Assembly: GCA_028289365.1 (NCBI GenBank)
Contig: JANQQM010000179.1
Location: 1 to 64,000, forward strand
Direction: 5' to 3'
DNA: 64,000 nt
Source of the DNA: Salaquimonas sp.
GTDB lineage: Bacteria; Pseudomonadota; Alphaproteobacteria; Rhizobiales; Rhizobiaceae
Of this stretch, positions 55,467 through 64,000 are shown in pieces. The translations under genes and the position numbers were made by a program. Every line of letters begins with the position of its first letter. Position 1 is the first letter of the stretch. The notes under the pieces were generated by a model. The model had not been told where the DNA came from and ran no database searches. It saw only the letters and a program-made list of their open reading frames with translations.

Positions 55467-56420
55467 ATGTTAGCAATTCTAAATCTGGTACTGCCACTGT
55501 TTGGCGTCGTCTTCCTTGGTTATGTCGCCGGGAGGATCCTGAAGTTACCGCTCGAGGGGCTGGAATGGCTAAACATCATGATCATCTACGTGATGTTACC
55601 AGCCCTGATCTTCAAACTGGTCTCGATCACACCAGTTGAGGAATTTTCAAATCTATCGTTCATTACAGCCACGACGTTTGCGACATTGGTCACCTTTTGC
55701 CTGACGTTTTTCATTGCCGGGATATTTAATGGCGGCAATGTCGGAGAATCGACCATTCAAGGCTTTGCCGGGGCATATGGAAATATCGGTTATATGGGGC
55801 CTCCCTTGGCAATTGCGGCATTTGGTCCTGAGGCGGCCGCACCGGTCGCATTGATATTCTGTTTCGACAATTCGCTTCATTTTACGTTGGCGCCGCTGTT
55901 GATGGCTTTCCACGGAAAGTCGGAGGTCTCAATTGGCCGGCTCCTGGGCGAAATACTAGCCAAGATTTTCACCCATCCGTTTATCCTGGCGACGATTGCT
56001 GCAATTTTGGTGGCGATCAGCGGCTTTGAGCTTCCGGGTGCGCTCGATTCCCTGATCGATATACTGGCAGCCGGTGCTGCACCCTGTGCGCTCTTCGCGA
56101 TGGGTGTCACGGCAGCTCTGCGGCCCCTGAAGCGAGTCCCGTTGGAACTCGCTTACATATTGCCGATCAAGCAGATTGTGCATCCGCTGCTTGTTTTTGG
56201 CCTGCTGCTGGTGTTGGCTCCGAATACCAGCCCGATCTGGATTCACGCGGCTGTCCTGCTGGCGACTTTACCGGTTGCCACAAATGTGTTTGTGATCGCG
56301 CAGCAATATGGTGTCTGGCAGGAGCGCGCATCGAGTGCCGTGGTCATCAGCACTTTTGCAAGTATCACAACCGTAACGGCTTTCCTCTACCTGATCAGGG
56401 AGGGTTATTTCACATTTTAG
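55467..56420 (+). CDS. AEC-family (auxin efflux carrier-like) transporter
   Basis: 317 residues with about ten membrane helices and the AEC motifs FLGYVAGRILKLP, AGAYGNIGYMGPPLA and LPVATNVFVIAQQYG. Members export small organic acids or auxin-like compounds; the substrate is unknown. The 3' end overlaps that of the UbiH-type gene on the opposite strand by 11 bases. Confidence 0.88.
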   Translation: MLAILNLVLPLFGVVFLGYVAGRILKLPLEGLEWLNIMIIYVMLPALIFKLVSITPVEEFSNLSFITATTFATLVTFCLTFFIAGIFNGGNVGESTIQGFAGAYGNIGYMGPPLAIAAFGPEAAAPVALIFCFDNSLHFTLAPLLMAFHGKSEVSIGRLLGEILAKIFTHPFILATIAAILVAISGFELPGALDSLIDILAAGAAPCALFAMGVTAALRPLKRVPLELAYILPIKQIVHPLLVFGLLLVLAPNTSPIWIHAAVLLATLPVATNVFVIAQQYGVWQERASSAVVISTFASITTVTAFLYLIREGYFTF

Positions 56421-57627
56421 CCTGGTACCGACTAGGCAGGCGATCGGCAAGGCTCTGAGAAATCATTCTAAGTGTTTTTCCCGGTGCTATTCCCTCGCGC
56501 ATCGCCATCCGCCGCAAAGGTCCGAATGAAGACAGAGCTCCCATGCCAATGCCACGTAATAGCTGAACCGGAAGAAAATCGCTAAGCAGTGAACGGTTCA
56601 TAAGGTCAATTGATGCCGTTCGGCTGGCGACATCCAACCGCCGCTTGCGATCATATTCAGACGCGATTGCCGCCATCGGTAATCCCGACATCAGTAATTT
56701 GGTAACTGCCTGAACGTCCCGAAGGCCTAGATTGAAACCCTGGGCGCCGATCGGCGGGAATATGTGAGCTGCCTCCCCAACCAACACAGCCCTGCCACTC
56801 CCGAAGCTATTGGCGATCATTCCAGAAAGGGGAAAAGACTGAATATCGCTGGTAATGGTTATTTTGCCCAGCATCGAGTGCATATGCTTCTCAATCTTGT
56901 CTGCGAGATTCTCCCGGTCAGATGCCACAATCGCCGCAGCTTTTTTCGGGGTTTCTACCCAGACAAGGCTGGAGAGACCAGGTCCGAGCGGAACAATAGT
57001 AAAGGGGCCAGAGACTGTATGAAATTCCGTGCTCACATCGTCATGTGGCAGAGAATGCTTGAAATTCAGGACGATTGCGGTTTGTGGATAAGACCAATCG
57101 CGAGCTGTAATGCCACTTGCCTTTCGAACGATCGAGTTGCGGCCATCTGCGCCAATTACAAAGTTTGCGACAACATGCGCGCCAGTGCCCAAGGCCAGAT
57201 CAATATTATCCGTATTGATTTCCATGTATTCCACGGCAGCTTCCAGAAATACTTCAGCACCAGATGACGCAATGCGTTTGCACAGATCTTCCGAAAGGTC
57301 CGTGTTGGCAATGTTGTAACCAAATTCCTCCAAGCCAATTTCACTTGAATGGAACTCCGTTTGGGGCGAGCGGATCAGGCGATTTGTATCGTCGATCATT
57401 CTGATCGTGCGTAACGGGTTTCCCATTTCCCGGAAGACTTCGTCTACGCCCAGTGAGTTCAGAAATTCGACAGAGTCGGACCACAAAGCCGTCGTGCGCT
57501 GATCGGGCCTTGGCGCAGCAGGTGCAATGTTGACGACCTCAAATCCTTTGACCCGTAGTGCAAGCGTTGTAGCCAGTCCTGCGAGACCGGCGCCGACAAC
57601 CGCGATGTCTGCTTGTCTTTCTTTCAT
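56410..57627 (-). CDS. UbiH/COQ6-type FAD monooxygenase
   Basis: A 405-residue flavoprotein hydroxylase. The FAD Rossmann site is IAVVGAGLAGLATTLAL, the DG motif is VIGADGRNSIVRKASG, and the GD motif is modified to VLVGEAAHIFPPIGAQGFNL. It probably hydroxylates the ubiquinone ring (UbiF/UbiH/Coq6 class), position unknown. ATG 57627 starts MKERQADIAVVGAG. The longer frame to 57708 adds no conserved sequence and covers a hairpin (ACTATCC/GGATAGT). Confidence 0.88.
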   Translation of the reverse strand: MKERQADIAVVGAGLAGLATTLALRVKGFEVVNIAPAAPRPDQRTTALWSDSVEFLNSLGVDEVFREMGNPLRTIRMIDDTNRLIRSPQTEFHSSEIGLEEFGYNIANTDLSEDLCKRIASSGAEVFLEAAVEYMEINTDNIDLALGTGAHVVANFVIGADGRNSIVRKASGITARDWSYPQTAIVLNFKHSLPHDDVSTEFHTVSGPFTIVPLGPGLSSLVWVETPKKAAAIVASDRENLADKIEKHMHSMLGKITITSDIQSFPLSGMIANSFGSGRAVLVGEAAHIFPPIGAQGFNLGLRDVQAVTKLLMSGLPMAAIASEYDRKRRLDVASRTASIDLMNRSLLSDFLPVQLLRGIGMGALSSFGPLRRMAMREGIAPGKTLRMISQSLADRLPSRYQAKM

Positions 57628-57853
57628 GTTGGTCTGACCCTGATTGCTTAAACTATCCAGTTCAAAGGATAGTGGCTTTTGGTGATTTTGACAGGCGACA
57701 TTTTGCAACAGCCAAATAACAGGCTATCGCAGCCCACAGCCGATGAATAAGCTCGGCCAAAGATACCAGATCACACGCTTTTGGGCGGGCATGGAAAAAC
57801 ATAAACAAACCTGATACGACTTGAGAAAGTGTGGTATTTGAGGCCGGCCTACC

Positions 57854-58558
57854 GTGTTCGGACATCCAAAGGACGCATTGTGGGCGTTCGGCGTACATAT
57901 TCTTACAGCTTCCGGCGCTTTTCTGGCGTTCCTGTCACTGGTCGCGACTGCCGAGGCCGACTTCAGAATGGCATTCTTCTGGCTCGGTGTCGCGATGTTG
58001 GTTGATGGAATAGACGGGCCGTTGGCGAGGAAGCTTGAAGTCCGCAAATGGTGGCCCTACTGGTCTGGCGACATGCTGGATTCGGTCATCGATTATGTGA
58101 CCTATGTGATCATTCCCGCATTTATTCTCTATATGAGCGGCATTATGGGCCGGTATTTTTCCTTTACCGCAGCTGCCATTATCGTGATCACCAGTGCAAT
58201 TTATTATGCTGATACCCGCATGAAGAGCGAGGATTACGGTTTCATCGGATTTCCAGTCTGCTGGAACATGGTAGTGTTCACCATCTTTATCGTCTCGCCG
58301 TCGGAAATGCTGTCCTTTGTGCTGGTAGTGATCACTGCAATTCTGACCTTTGTTCCGGTAATTTTTGTGCATCCTGTCCGCGTAAAGCCAATGCGAAAAA
58401 CTACTCTGACCGTATTGGGTATCTGGATATTGGGCGCCTTGATCGCATTGTTTTATGATCTGGACAGTCCCGTATGGGTAGACGTGATAATTGCCGGCTC
58501 CGGGCTGTATCTCTTTTGCATTGGCTTCGTCCTGCAAATGGCAGGAAAATTGCGATAA
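57854..58558 (+). CDS. pcs: Phosphatidylcholine synthase
   Basis: A 234-residue membrane enzyme with the CDP-alcohol phosphotransferase motif spread over DGIDGPLARKLEV and GDMLDSVID. Pcs condenses choline with CDP-diacylglycerol to phosphatidylcholine, a route typical of rhizobia and relatives. GTG 57854 is the likely start. It is divergent from the UbiH-type gene. Confidence 0.93.
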   Translation: MFGHPKDALWAFGVHILTASGAFLAFLSLVATAEADFRMAFFWLGVAMLVDGIDGPLARKLEVRKWWPYWSGDMLDSVIDYVTYVIIPAFILYMSGIMGRYFSFTAAAIIVITSAIYYADTRMKSEDYGFIGFPVCWNMVVFTIFIVSPSEMLSFVLVVITAILTFVPVIFVHPVRVKPMRKTTLTVLGIWILGALIALFYDLDSPVWVDVIIAGSGLYLFCIGFVLQMAGKLR

Positions 58559-58725
58559 GCACTTCGAGGCTTTCAGGCTCGCGGGCGCGAAAATCTCAAC
58601 AAACACCGGAAAAGTATCCAAAATGTCACATTTATGACGGGATTTCGTTGACCTGGCTGGTGGAAAACTAGGCATGACTAATCTTTGTGCTGGATTTTTG
58701 TCTCCAGCCGTTTTCAAATGCGGGC

Positions 58726-60384
58726 ATGGTATCGGAAGAAGCAGACAACAATAAAAAGCAGCCGGAAGAACCGGCACCCGGGCAAACAATGGCAGGAAGT
58801 GATGGCGTTCCAATGCTGGAAGTGCGCCAGATTGTTAAGTCGTTCGGACCGCTCAAGGCCAATGACAATGTCAGCCTCAGCGTTGGCTCTGGAGAAATCC
58901 ATTCCCTGCTTGGCGAGAACGGCGCGGGAAAATCCACGCTGGTGAAAATGCTGTATGGCTCGCTTCAACCGGATACGGGTGAAATCCTGTGGCAGGGCAA
59001 GCCGGTCAACATCACGTCCCCTTCAATGGCGCGTCAGACCGGGATTGGAATGGTGTTCCAGCACTTTTCGCTGTTCGATTCCTTGTCTGTCGCCGACAAT
59101 ATTCTGCTTTCACTTGAAGAATCCTTTGCCACCAGCGATGTTGCCGACAAGGCCAGACAGCTATCGATTGACTATGGCTTGCCGCTCAATCCGCATTCCA
59201 TCGTAGGTGATTTGTCTGTGGGAGAGCGGCAACGCGTGGAGATCGTGCGCTGCCTGTTGCAAAACCCCGATCTCATTATCCTGGATGAACCGACTTCGGT
59301 TCTGACCCCGCAGGAAGCAGAAAACCTGTTTGAAACATTGGAGCGCCTGAGATCGGAAGGGCGATCCATCCTGTATATTTCGCATCGTCTGGAAGAAGTT
59401 AAGCGCATGTGCGATCGCGCCACGATCCTGCGCCATGGCAAGGTTGTCGGTGAATGCGATCCGGCACAGGAAACCGCAGAGTCACTTGCGTCCCTGATGG
59501 TTGGAACGAATGTCAACAAAGCCAATCGGCGAGCAGCGGGCGAGATCGGTGATCCACTTCTTGAAATTACAGGCGCAAATTTGCCTGCCGGAAGTCCGTT
59601 TGCAATTGCACTAAAGAACGTGAACCTTACCGTGCGAGGCGGTGAAGTCGTCGGTATTGCCGGTGTGGCAGGAAACGGACAAAGCGAATTTTTCAGGCTG
59701 GTATCCGGTGAAGATGTGATTGCGAATGCTGATGCAATCAATATTCGCGGAACAGCCTGCGGTTCAAGCGGGATCAATGAGCGCCGAAGTCTTGGCGCAG
59801 CCTTTGTGCCGGAGGAACGTCTTGGTCATGGTGCAATTCCGGATTTGAGCCTGTCTGAAAACCTGTTGCTTTCGCGGCATGGCTCCGACAGTGCTGCTTT
59901 CTTGAGAATGGGCAAGCTCGGTCTGATCCGAACCGAAATTACACTCGATGCCACAGCCCGTATTTGTGAGAAAATGGATGTTCGCAAGACCGGCGAAGAC
60001 CCTGATGCTTCATCGCTTTCAGGCGGAAACCTTCAGAAATTCATCATGGGGCGGGAGCTTGATCGCCAACCATCGCTACTGATCGTCAATCAACCAACCT
60101 GGGGTGTTGATGCGGGTGCGGCCGCACGTATCCGCCAGGCAATGATGGACCTTGCCCAATCAGGTTGCGCAGTTCTGGTGATTTCACAGGATCTGGATGA
60201 AATCTTTGAAATCTCGGACCGGATAACGGTTATGCATGATGGCGAGTTGTCGGAACCAATTCCGATTGAGGACGCAACTTACGAGAAGATTGGTCTGTTG
60301 ATGGGCGGCGCCAATCCCGGACATGTCCTGCCGGAAGTTGAAGAGCATCATCATGACGATACCACCAGCGGCGGAGCAGAGTGA
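58726..60384 (+). CDS. BMP-type nucleoside ABC transporter, double ATP-binding protein
   Basis: About 552 residues with two ATPase modules. The first has LLGENGAGKSTLVKM, LSVGERQRVEIV and LIILDEPTSVL. The second has GVAGNGQSEFF and LSGGNLQKFIMGRELD with LIVNQPTWGVD. This pairing is typical of sugar and BMP/nucleoside importers. The C-terminal tail is His/Asp-rich (EEHHHDD). ATG 58726 is chosen over GTG 58687, where no ribosome site is seen. It overlaps the next permease by 4 bases. Confidence 0.9.
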   Translation: MVSEEADNNKKQPEEPAPGQTMAGSDGVPMLEVRQIVKSFGPLKANDNVSLSVGSGEIHSLLGENGAGKSTLVKMLYGSLQPDTGEILWQGKPVNITSPSMARQTGIGMVFQHFSLFDSLSVADNILLSLEESFATSDVADKARQLSIDYGLPLNPHSIVGDLSVGERQRVEIVRCLLQNPDLIILDEPTSVLTPQEAENLFETLERLRSEGRSILYISHRLEEVKRMCDRATILRHGKVVGECDPAQETAESLASLMVGTNVNKANRRAAGEIGDPLLEITGANLPAGSPFAIALKNVNLTVRGGEVVGIAGVAGNGQSEFFRLVSGEDVIANADAINIRGTACGSSGINERRSLGAAFVPEERLGHGAIPDLSLSENLLLSRHGSDSAAFLRMGKLGLIRTEITLDATARICEKMDVRKTGEDPDASSLSGGNLQKFIMGRELDRQPSLLIVNQPTWGVDAGAAARIRQAMMDLAQSGCAVLVISQDLDEIFEISDRITVMHDGELSEPIPIEDATYEKIGLLMGGANPGHVLPEVEEHHHDDTTSGGAE

Positions 60385-61472
60385 TGATCCGCGTTGAACT
60401 CGTCAAACGTCCTCAGCATTCGAATTTCTACATGCTCATGTCGCCGTTTATTGCGTTCGGTCTGACGCTTGTCTTCGGCGCCTTGATTTTCCTGGCTCTG
60501 GGTAAAAACCCATTTACCGGGCTTTATTTCTACTTCATCGATCCGCTTTCCCAGGTCTGGTCGCTACATGAGCTGGCCATCAAGGCGGGCCCGTTGATCA
60601 TGATCGCGGCAGGCCTGTGCGTTTGCTACCGATCAAACAACTGGAATATCGGCGCTGAAGGACAGTTTATCGTCGGCGCCATCTTCGGCTCGATGATACC
60701 GATTCTGATGCCGGGGTTTCAGACTGTGCTAACGCTGCCACTAATGCTGATTATGGCAATGGTCGGTGGTGCGATCTATGCCGGCATACCGGCGCTGCTG
60801 AAAGCCCGGTACAATGCCAATGAAATCCTGACCAGCCTGATGCTGGTCTATGTCGCACAATTACTGCTTGACTGGTTGGTCCGAGGTGTCTGGCGCGACC
60901 CGCAGGGCTTTGCCTTCCCTGGTTCCGTACGGTTCCCACCGGCTGCAACCTTGCCGGAAATGATCCCTTCGCAGGGGGATGCACATTACGGATTTTTGCT
61001 GGCACTAGTTGCAGCAATTGCCGTCTGGTTTTTCCTGGCGAAGACCCTGAAAGGGTTTGAAGTCAGCGTCCTTGGTCTGAGCCCGCGCGCCGGCAAGTTT
61101 GCCGGTTTCAGTGCGTCGGCCATGGTATTCTTTTCCTTCATGCTGTCAGGCGCTTTGGCGGGTCTGGCAGGCATTTCGGAAGTGTCCGGCGCCATTGGGC
61201 AATTGCGTGAAGTGATCTCACCGGGTTACGGCTTTGCGGCGATTATCGTGGCATTTCTAGGCCGCCTCAATCCGCTCGGCACCATTGCCGCAGGATTGTT
61301 GCTGGCATTGACCTATCTAGGCGGTGAGGCGGCACAGATTTCGCTCGGCATCTCCGACAAGGTGGTTCGCGTATTCCAGGGCATGCTTCTGTTCTTTGTC
61401 CTGGGTTGTGACACGCTGGTTCATTACAAGATCCGGATCGTCTCCCGCACTGCGGAAGGGAGCGCGACATGA
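60381..61472 (+). CDS. BMP-type nucleoside ABC transporter permease 1
   Basis: A 363-residue BPD_transp_2 permease with the conserved helices YRSNNWNIGAEGQFIVGA, GIPALLKARYNANEILTSLM and VLGLSPRAGKFAGFSAS. It overlaps both the ATPase and the second permease genes by 4 bases. Confidence 0.92.
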   Translation: MMIRVELVKRPQHSNFYMLMSPFIAFGLTLVFGALIFLALGKNPFTGLYFYFIDPLSQVWSLHELAIKAGPLIMIAAGLCVCYRSNNWNIGAEGQFIVGAIFGSMIPILMPGFQTVLTLPLMLIMAMVGGAIYAGIPALLKARYNANEILTSLMLVYVAQLLLDWLVRGVWRDPQGFAFPGSVRFPPAATLPEMIPSQGDAHYGFLLALVAAIAVWFFLAKTLKGFEVSVLGLSPRAGKFAGFSASAMVFFSFMLSGALAGLAGISEVSGAIGQLREVISPGYGFAAIIVAFLGRLNPLGTIAAGLLLALTYLGGEAAQISLGISDKVVRVFQGMLLFFVLGCDTLVHYKIRIVSRTAEGSAT

Positions 61473-62392
61473 TGGATATGTGGCAAAACATTATCCTGAC
61501 GATCGCAACGGCAGCGACACCATTATTGATCGCCGCGCTTGGCGAGTTGGTTGTGGAGCGCTCCGGCGTCCTCAATCTTGGTGTCGAAGGCATGATGATC
61601 ATGGGCGCAGTCACCGGTTTCGCAGTGGCGCTTGCGACCGGGAATCCTTGGTTAGGCATGATTGGCGCGATCATTATCGGATCTCTCTTCTCACTGCTGT
61701 TCGGTTTCTTGGTGCTGAGCATCGCTACCAATCAGGTGGCCACCGGACTATCATTGACGCTCCTGGGTATTGGGCTCTCAGGCATGATCGGCGAAGAATT
61801 TGTGGGCGAGCCCGGCGTAAAACTCTCGAATATCGAAATTCCGGGCCTGGTTGATATCCCGCTTGTCGGAAGATTGCTGTTTGGGCAGGACCCGATCTTC
61901 TACATCTCGATTGCATTGGTATTCGGGGTCATGTGGTTCCTATTCAAGACAAGAACCGGTCTGACGCTTCGCTCGGTCGGGGACAACCATGATTCAGCCC
62001 ATGCGCTTGGAATTCCGGTGCTGCGCTATCGCTATTTTGCCGTCATGTTTGGTGGTGCCTGTGCCGGTCTTGCCGGCGCACATCTGACGCTGGTCTACAC
62101 GCCGCAATGGATCGAGAACATGACCTCGGGCAGGGGCTGGATCGCCTTGGCGCTTGTGGTATTTGCATCCTGGCGTCCTTTACGCCTGCTTGCCGGCGCC
62201 TATTTGTTTGGAGCAGTGTCAATCGGTCAGTTGCATGCACAGGCATTAGGTCTTGGAATTCCGTCGCAGTTCCTGTCATCCTTGCCATATCTGGCAACGA
62301 TCGTTGTACTCGTGATAATTTCAACCAACAGGCGGCTGACGTTGATGAATACACCAGCATGCCTCGGCAAGCCGTTTGTGCCGGCACGCTAA
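61469..62392 (+). CDS. BMP-type nucleoside ABC transporter permease 2
   Basis: A 307-residue permease with LGELVVERSGVLNLGVEGMM, ATNQVATGLSLTLLGIGLSG and RSVGDNHDSAHALGIPV, the partner of permease 1. The substrate-binding gene follows 74 bases later. Confidence 0.92.
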   Translation: MMDMWQNIILTIATAATPLLIAALGELVVERSGVLNLGVEGMMIMGAVTGFAVALATGNPWLGMIGAIIIGSLFSLLFGFLVLSIATNQVATGLSLTLLGIGLSGMIGEEFVGEPGVKLSNIEIPGLVDIPLVGRLLFGQDPIFYISIALVFGVMWFLFKTRTGLTLRSVGDNHDSAHALGIPVLRYRYFAVMFGGACAGLAGAHLTLVYTPQWIENMTSGRGWIALALVVFASWRPLRLLAGAYLFGAVSIGQLHAQALGLGIPSQFLSSLPYLATIVVLVIISTNRRLTLMNTPACLGKPFVPAR

Positions 62393-62466
62393 AGACAAGA
62401 TTTGATTGAAGAAGAGGGCAGGGAAGATAGAAACTATATTCCGCCGAGAAAGAGGGAGAACTTGAA

Positions 62467-63534
62467 ATGAAAAAAATGATTTTGGCGCTTGCAGCGTCGG
62501 CGGTCATGGGATTAGGCGTTTCAGCCGCCGAAGCCAAGACCAAAGCCTGCTTCATCTATGTCGGTCCGATCGGCGACTTCGGCTGGTCGTACCAGCATGA
62601 TCGCGGCCGACTGGATGTAGAAGAAGCCTTGGGTGACGAGGTTGAAACCGCCTATCTGGAAAGTGTACCGGAAGGTCCCGATGCCGAGCGTGCACTTGAG
62701 CGTTTTGCCCGGTCCGGCTGCAACATCATCTTTGCCACGTCATTTGGTTACATGGACCAGGTGAACCAGGTTGCAGCAGATTTTCCGGATGTGAAATTCG
62801 AGCACGCGACTGGCTACAAGCGCGAGCATCCCAATGTATCGACCTATAATTCGAAATTCCATGAAGGCCGCTACGTCCAGGGACAAATTGCAGCTAGTGT
62901 CTCGGATGCGGGTGTCGCCGGCTATATTGCATCCTTCCCGATTCCGGAAGTTGTGATGGGGATCAATTCCTTTATCCTGGGTGCTCAATCGGTCAATCCC
63001 GACTTTGAACTGAAAGTCGTCTGGGTCAACACCTGGTTTGATCCGAGCAAGGAAGGTGATGCTGCAAAGGCACTGATCGACCAGGGCGCAGATATCATCA
63101 CCCAACACACGGACTCGACTGCACCCATGCAGGTTGCTGCCGAGCGTGGCGTCAAGGCATTTGGCCAGGCATCGGACATGATCGATTTCGGCAAGGAAAC
63201 CCAGCTTACGTCAATCATTGATGATTGGGGTCCTTACTATATAGAGCGCGTAAAGGCCGTTATTGAAGGCGATTGGGAACAGGTGGATGTATGGGATGGC
63301 ATGACCGAAGGCCACGTCGTCATGGCGCCTTACACCAACATGCCGGAAGATGTGAAAAAGCTTGCCATGGACACCGAAGCCAAGATCAAGGCAGGCGAGT
63401 TTGATCCCTTTACAGGACCGATCACCAAGCAGGATGGTACCGAGTGGCTGAAGGAAGGTGAGGTCGCTGATATCGGCACCTTGCTGGGCATGAATTTCTA
63501 TGTGAAGGGCGTCGACGACGAGCTTCCACAATAG
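62467..63534 (+). CDS. BMP-family (basic membrane protein) nucleoside-binding protein
   Basis: 355 residues with a signal peptide (cleavage near SAAEAK). BMP motifs are FIYVGPIGDFGWSYQHDRGR, NIIFATSFGYMDQVNQVA and NVSTYNSKFHEGRYVQGQ, with DIITQHTDSTAPMQVAAERG lower down. It binds purine nucleosides or a related ligand outside the membrane. GAGGGAGAACTTGAA precedes the ATG. It ends the four-gene operon. Confidence 0.93.
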   Translation: MKKMILALAASAVMGLGVSAAEAKTKACFIYVGPIGDFGWSYQHDRGRLDVEEALGDEVETAYLESVPEGPDAERALERFARSGCNIIFATSFGYMDQVNQVAADFPDVKFEHATGYKREHPNVSTYNSKFHEGRYVQGQIAASVSDAGVAGYIASFPIPEVVMGINSFILGAQSVNPDFELKVVWVNTWFDPSKEGDAAKALIDQGADIITQHTDSTAPMQVAAERGVKAFGQASDMIDFGKETQLTSIIDDWGPYYIERVKAVIEGDWEQVDVWDGMTEGHVVMAPYTNMPEDVKKLAMDTEAKIKAGEFDPFTGPITKQDGTEWLKEGEVADIGTLLGMNFYVKGVDDELPQ

Positions 63535-63552
63535 GTTTTCAACAAAAACGAC

Positions 63553-63580
63553 AAAAGACCCGGTTCATGCCGGGTCTTTT
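63553..63580 (+). terminator. Rho-independent terminator after the BMP operon
   Basis: 11-base stem AAAAGACCCGG / CCGGGTCTTTT with loop TTCATG and a short T-run, 18 bases after the stop codon. Confidence 0.93.
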
Positions 63581-63648
63581 TTGCTCATTTTCCTGAAAAA
63601 GGTGTTGCAAGATCGCCCGGTCTTGGGCATTAGCAGGTTCTGATACCC

Positions 63649-63738
63649 GGAGGGGTGACCGAGTGGTTTAAGGTACCGGTCTTGAAAACCGGCGTGCGGG
63701 CAACCGTACCGTGGGTTCGAATCCCACCCCCTCCGCCA
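63649..63738 (+). tRNA. tRNA-Ser(UGA)
   Basis: 90-base class II tRNA with acceptor GGAGGGG/CCCCTCC, long variable arm, anticodon loop CTTGAAA (anticodon TGA), T-loop TTCGAAT and encoded CCA. The long variable arm identifies serine. Confidence 0.97.
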
Positions 63739-63915
63739 CAGACCTGTTTCTGGTTGTGTTTTATCATTATAAAAATTGAATGGATCAAGGATTTGAAGGC
63801 AGGGGTCTTCGTAAGTCCCCGCAATTTTGAATGAAGAGCCATGATCTTGCGAATTATCCCCGCTAACTACATTCTAACGCTGCTAATCCATTTCATATGA
63901 TGAAAGATTTTCAGG

Positions 63916-64000
63916 ATGTACAATCCGAGAGAAGCTCAGGAAGACTTCCGCATCCACACAATCTTCCTCTTCGTTGCATTTGTAGTCATCGCCTTTGTTT
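63916..64000 (+). CDS. Start of a membrane protein, cut by the right edge
   Basis: The frame begins MYNPREAQEDFRIHTIFLFV and continues into a hydrophobic segment. It is open at the right edge. Only 28 codons are visible. AGG directly before the ATG is too close for a normal ribosome site. No family is named. Confidence 0.45.
   Translation, partial: MYNPREAQEDFRIHTIFLFVAFVVIAFV

Overview
The window looks like a chromosomal segment of a marine-type alphaproteobacterium, most likely order Hyphomicrobiales (Rhizobiales). Support comes from gene content: a phosphatidylcholine synthase, an IalB-family protein, HspQ, an SdhE-Mfd pair, RecG, GlmU-GlmS, a BigR/Blh persulfide module and a trimethylamine N-oxide (TMAO) demethylation operon. 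The species cannot be named from this sequence.

Layout. (1) 1-3305: an operon cut by the left edge. It holds a fusion of an HPr-kinase-like C-terminus to a PqqD (RiPP-recognition) domain, a Tat-exported Gly/Ala/Ser-repeat protein ending in a PepSY domain, and an OmpR/PhoQ-type two-component pair. (2) 3306-4051: non-coding DNA ending in the 3' half of a tRNA-Thr(UGU), a possible attachment-site scar. (3) 4114-12972: a minus-strand operon of a D-cysteine desulfhydrase/CuyA-like enzyme, a TMAO-type ABC transporter (tmoX, tmoV, tmoW), an alpha/beta hydrolase and tdm (TMAO demethylase), with a divergent LysR regulator. (4) 13258-28053: a stress/energy block with a VIT-type iron or manganese transporter, cytochrome c, two class III cyclases with different sensor domains, a pentapeptide-repeat protein, an APH-ATPase fusion, Blh/BigR, a universal stress protein, an FHA-membrane-protease, a BT1-like carrier, a formate/nitrite channel and an amino-acid permease. 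Four exact or near-exact FNR/FixK-type boxes and one weaker one stand before these genes, suggesting a shared low-oxygen regulon. (5) 28531-30519: cpdB.

(6) 30693-39009: an accessory island. It contains a frameshifted remnant of a conjugative coupling ATPase, three AT-rich genes of unknown function, a 1349-residue RTX protein with a 92-residue unit repeated four times at an exact 276-bp period, and a nonsense-mutated exonuclease fragment; tRNA-Lys(UUU) bounds it on the right. (7) 39451-64000: mostly core genes (ccdA, a SPOR protein, glmU, glmS, DUF502, recG, sdhE, mfd, a FrnE-like DsbA protein, a YejA-like binding protein, ialB, hspQ, an AEC carrier, a UbiH-type hydroxylase, pcs, a BMP-type nucleoside ABC transporter and tRNA-Ser(UGA)), with one gene start at the right edge.

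The best candidates for undescribed biology are the HprK-PqqD/Tat-repeat-PepSY/two-component operon, the expanded TMAO operon with its PLP enzyme and enlarged permease, and the RTX cassette with its unknown partner genes.
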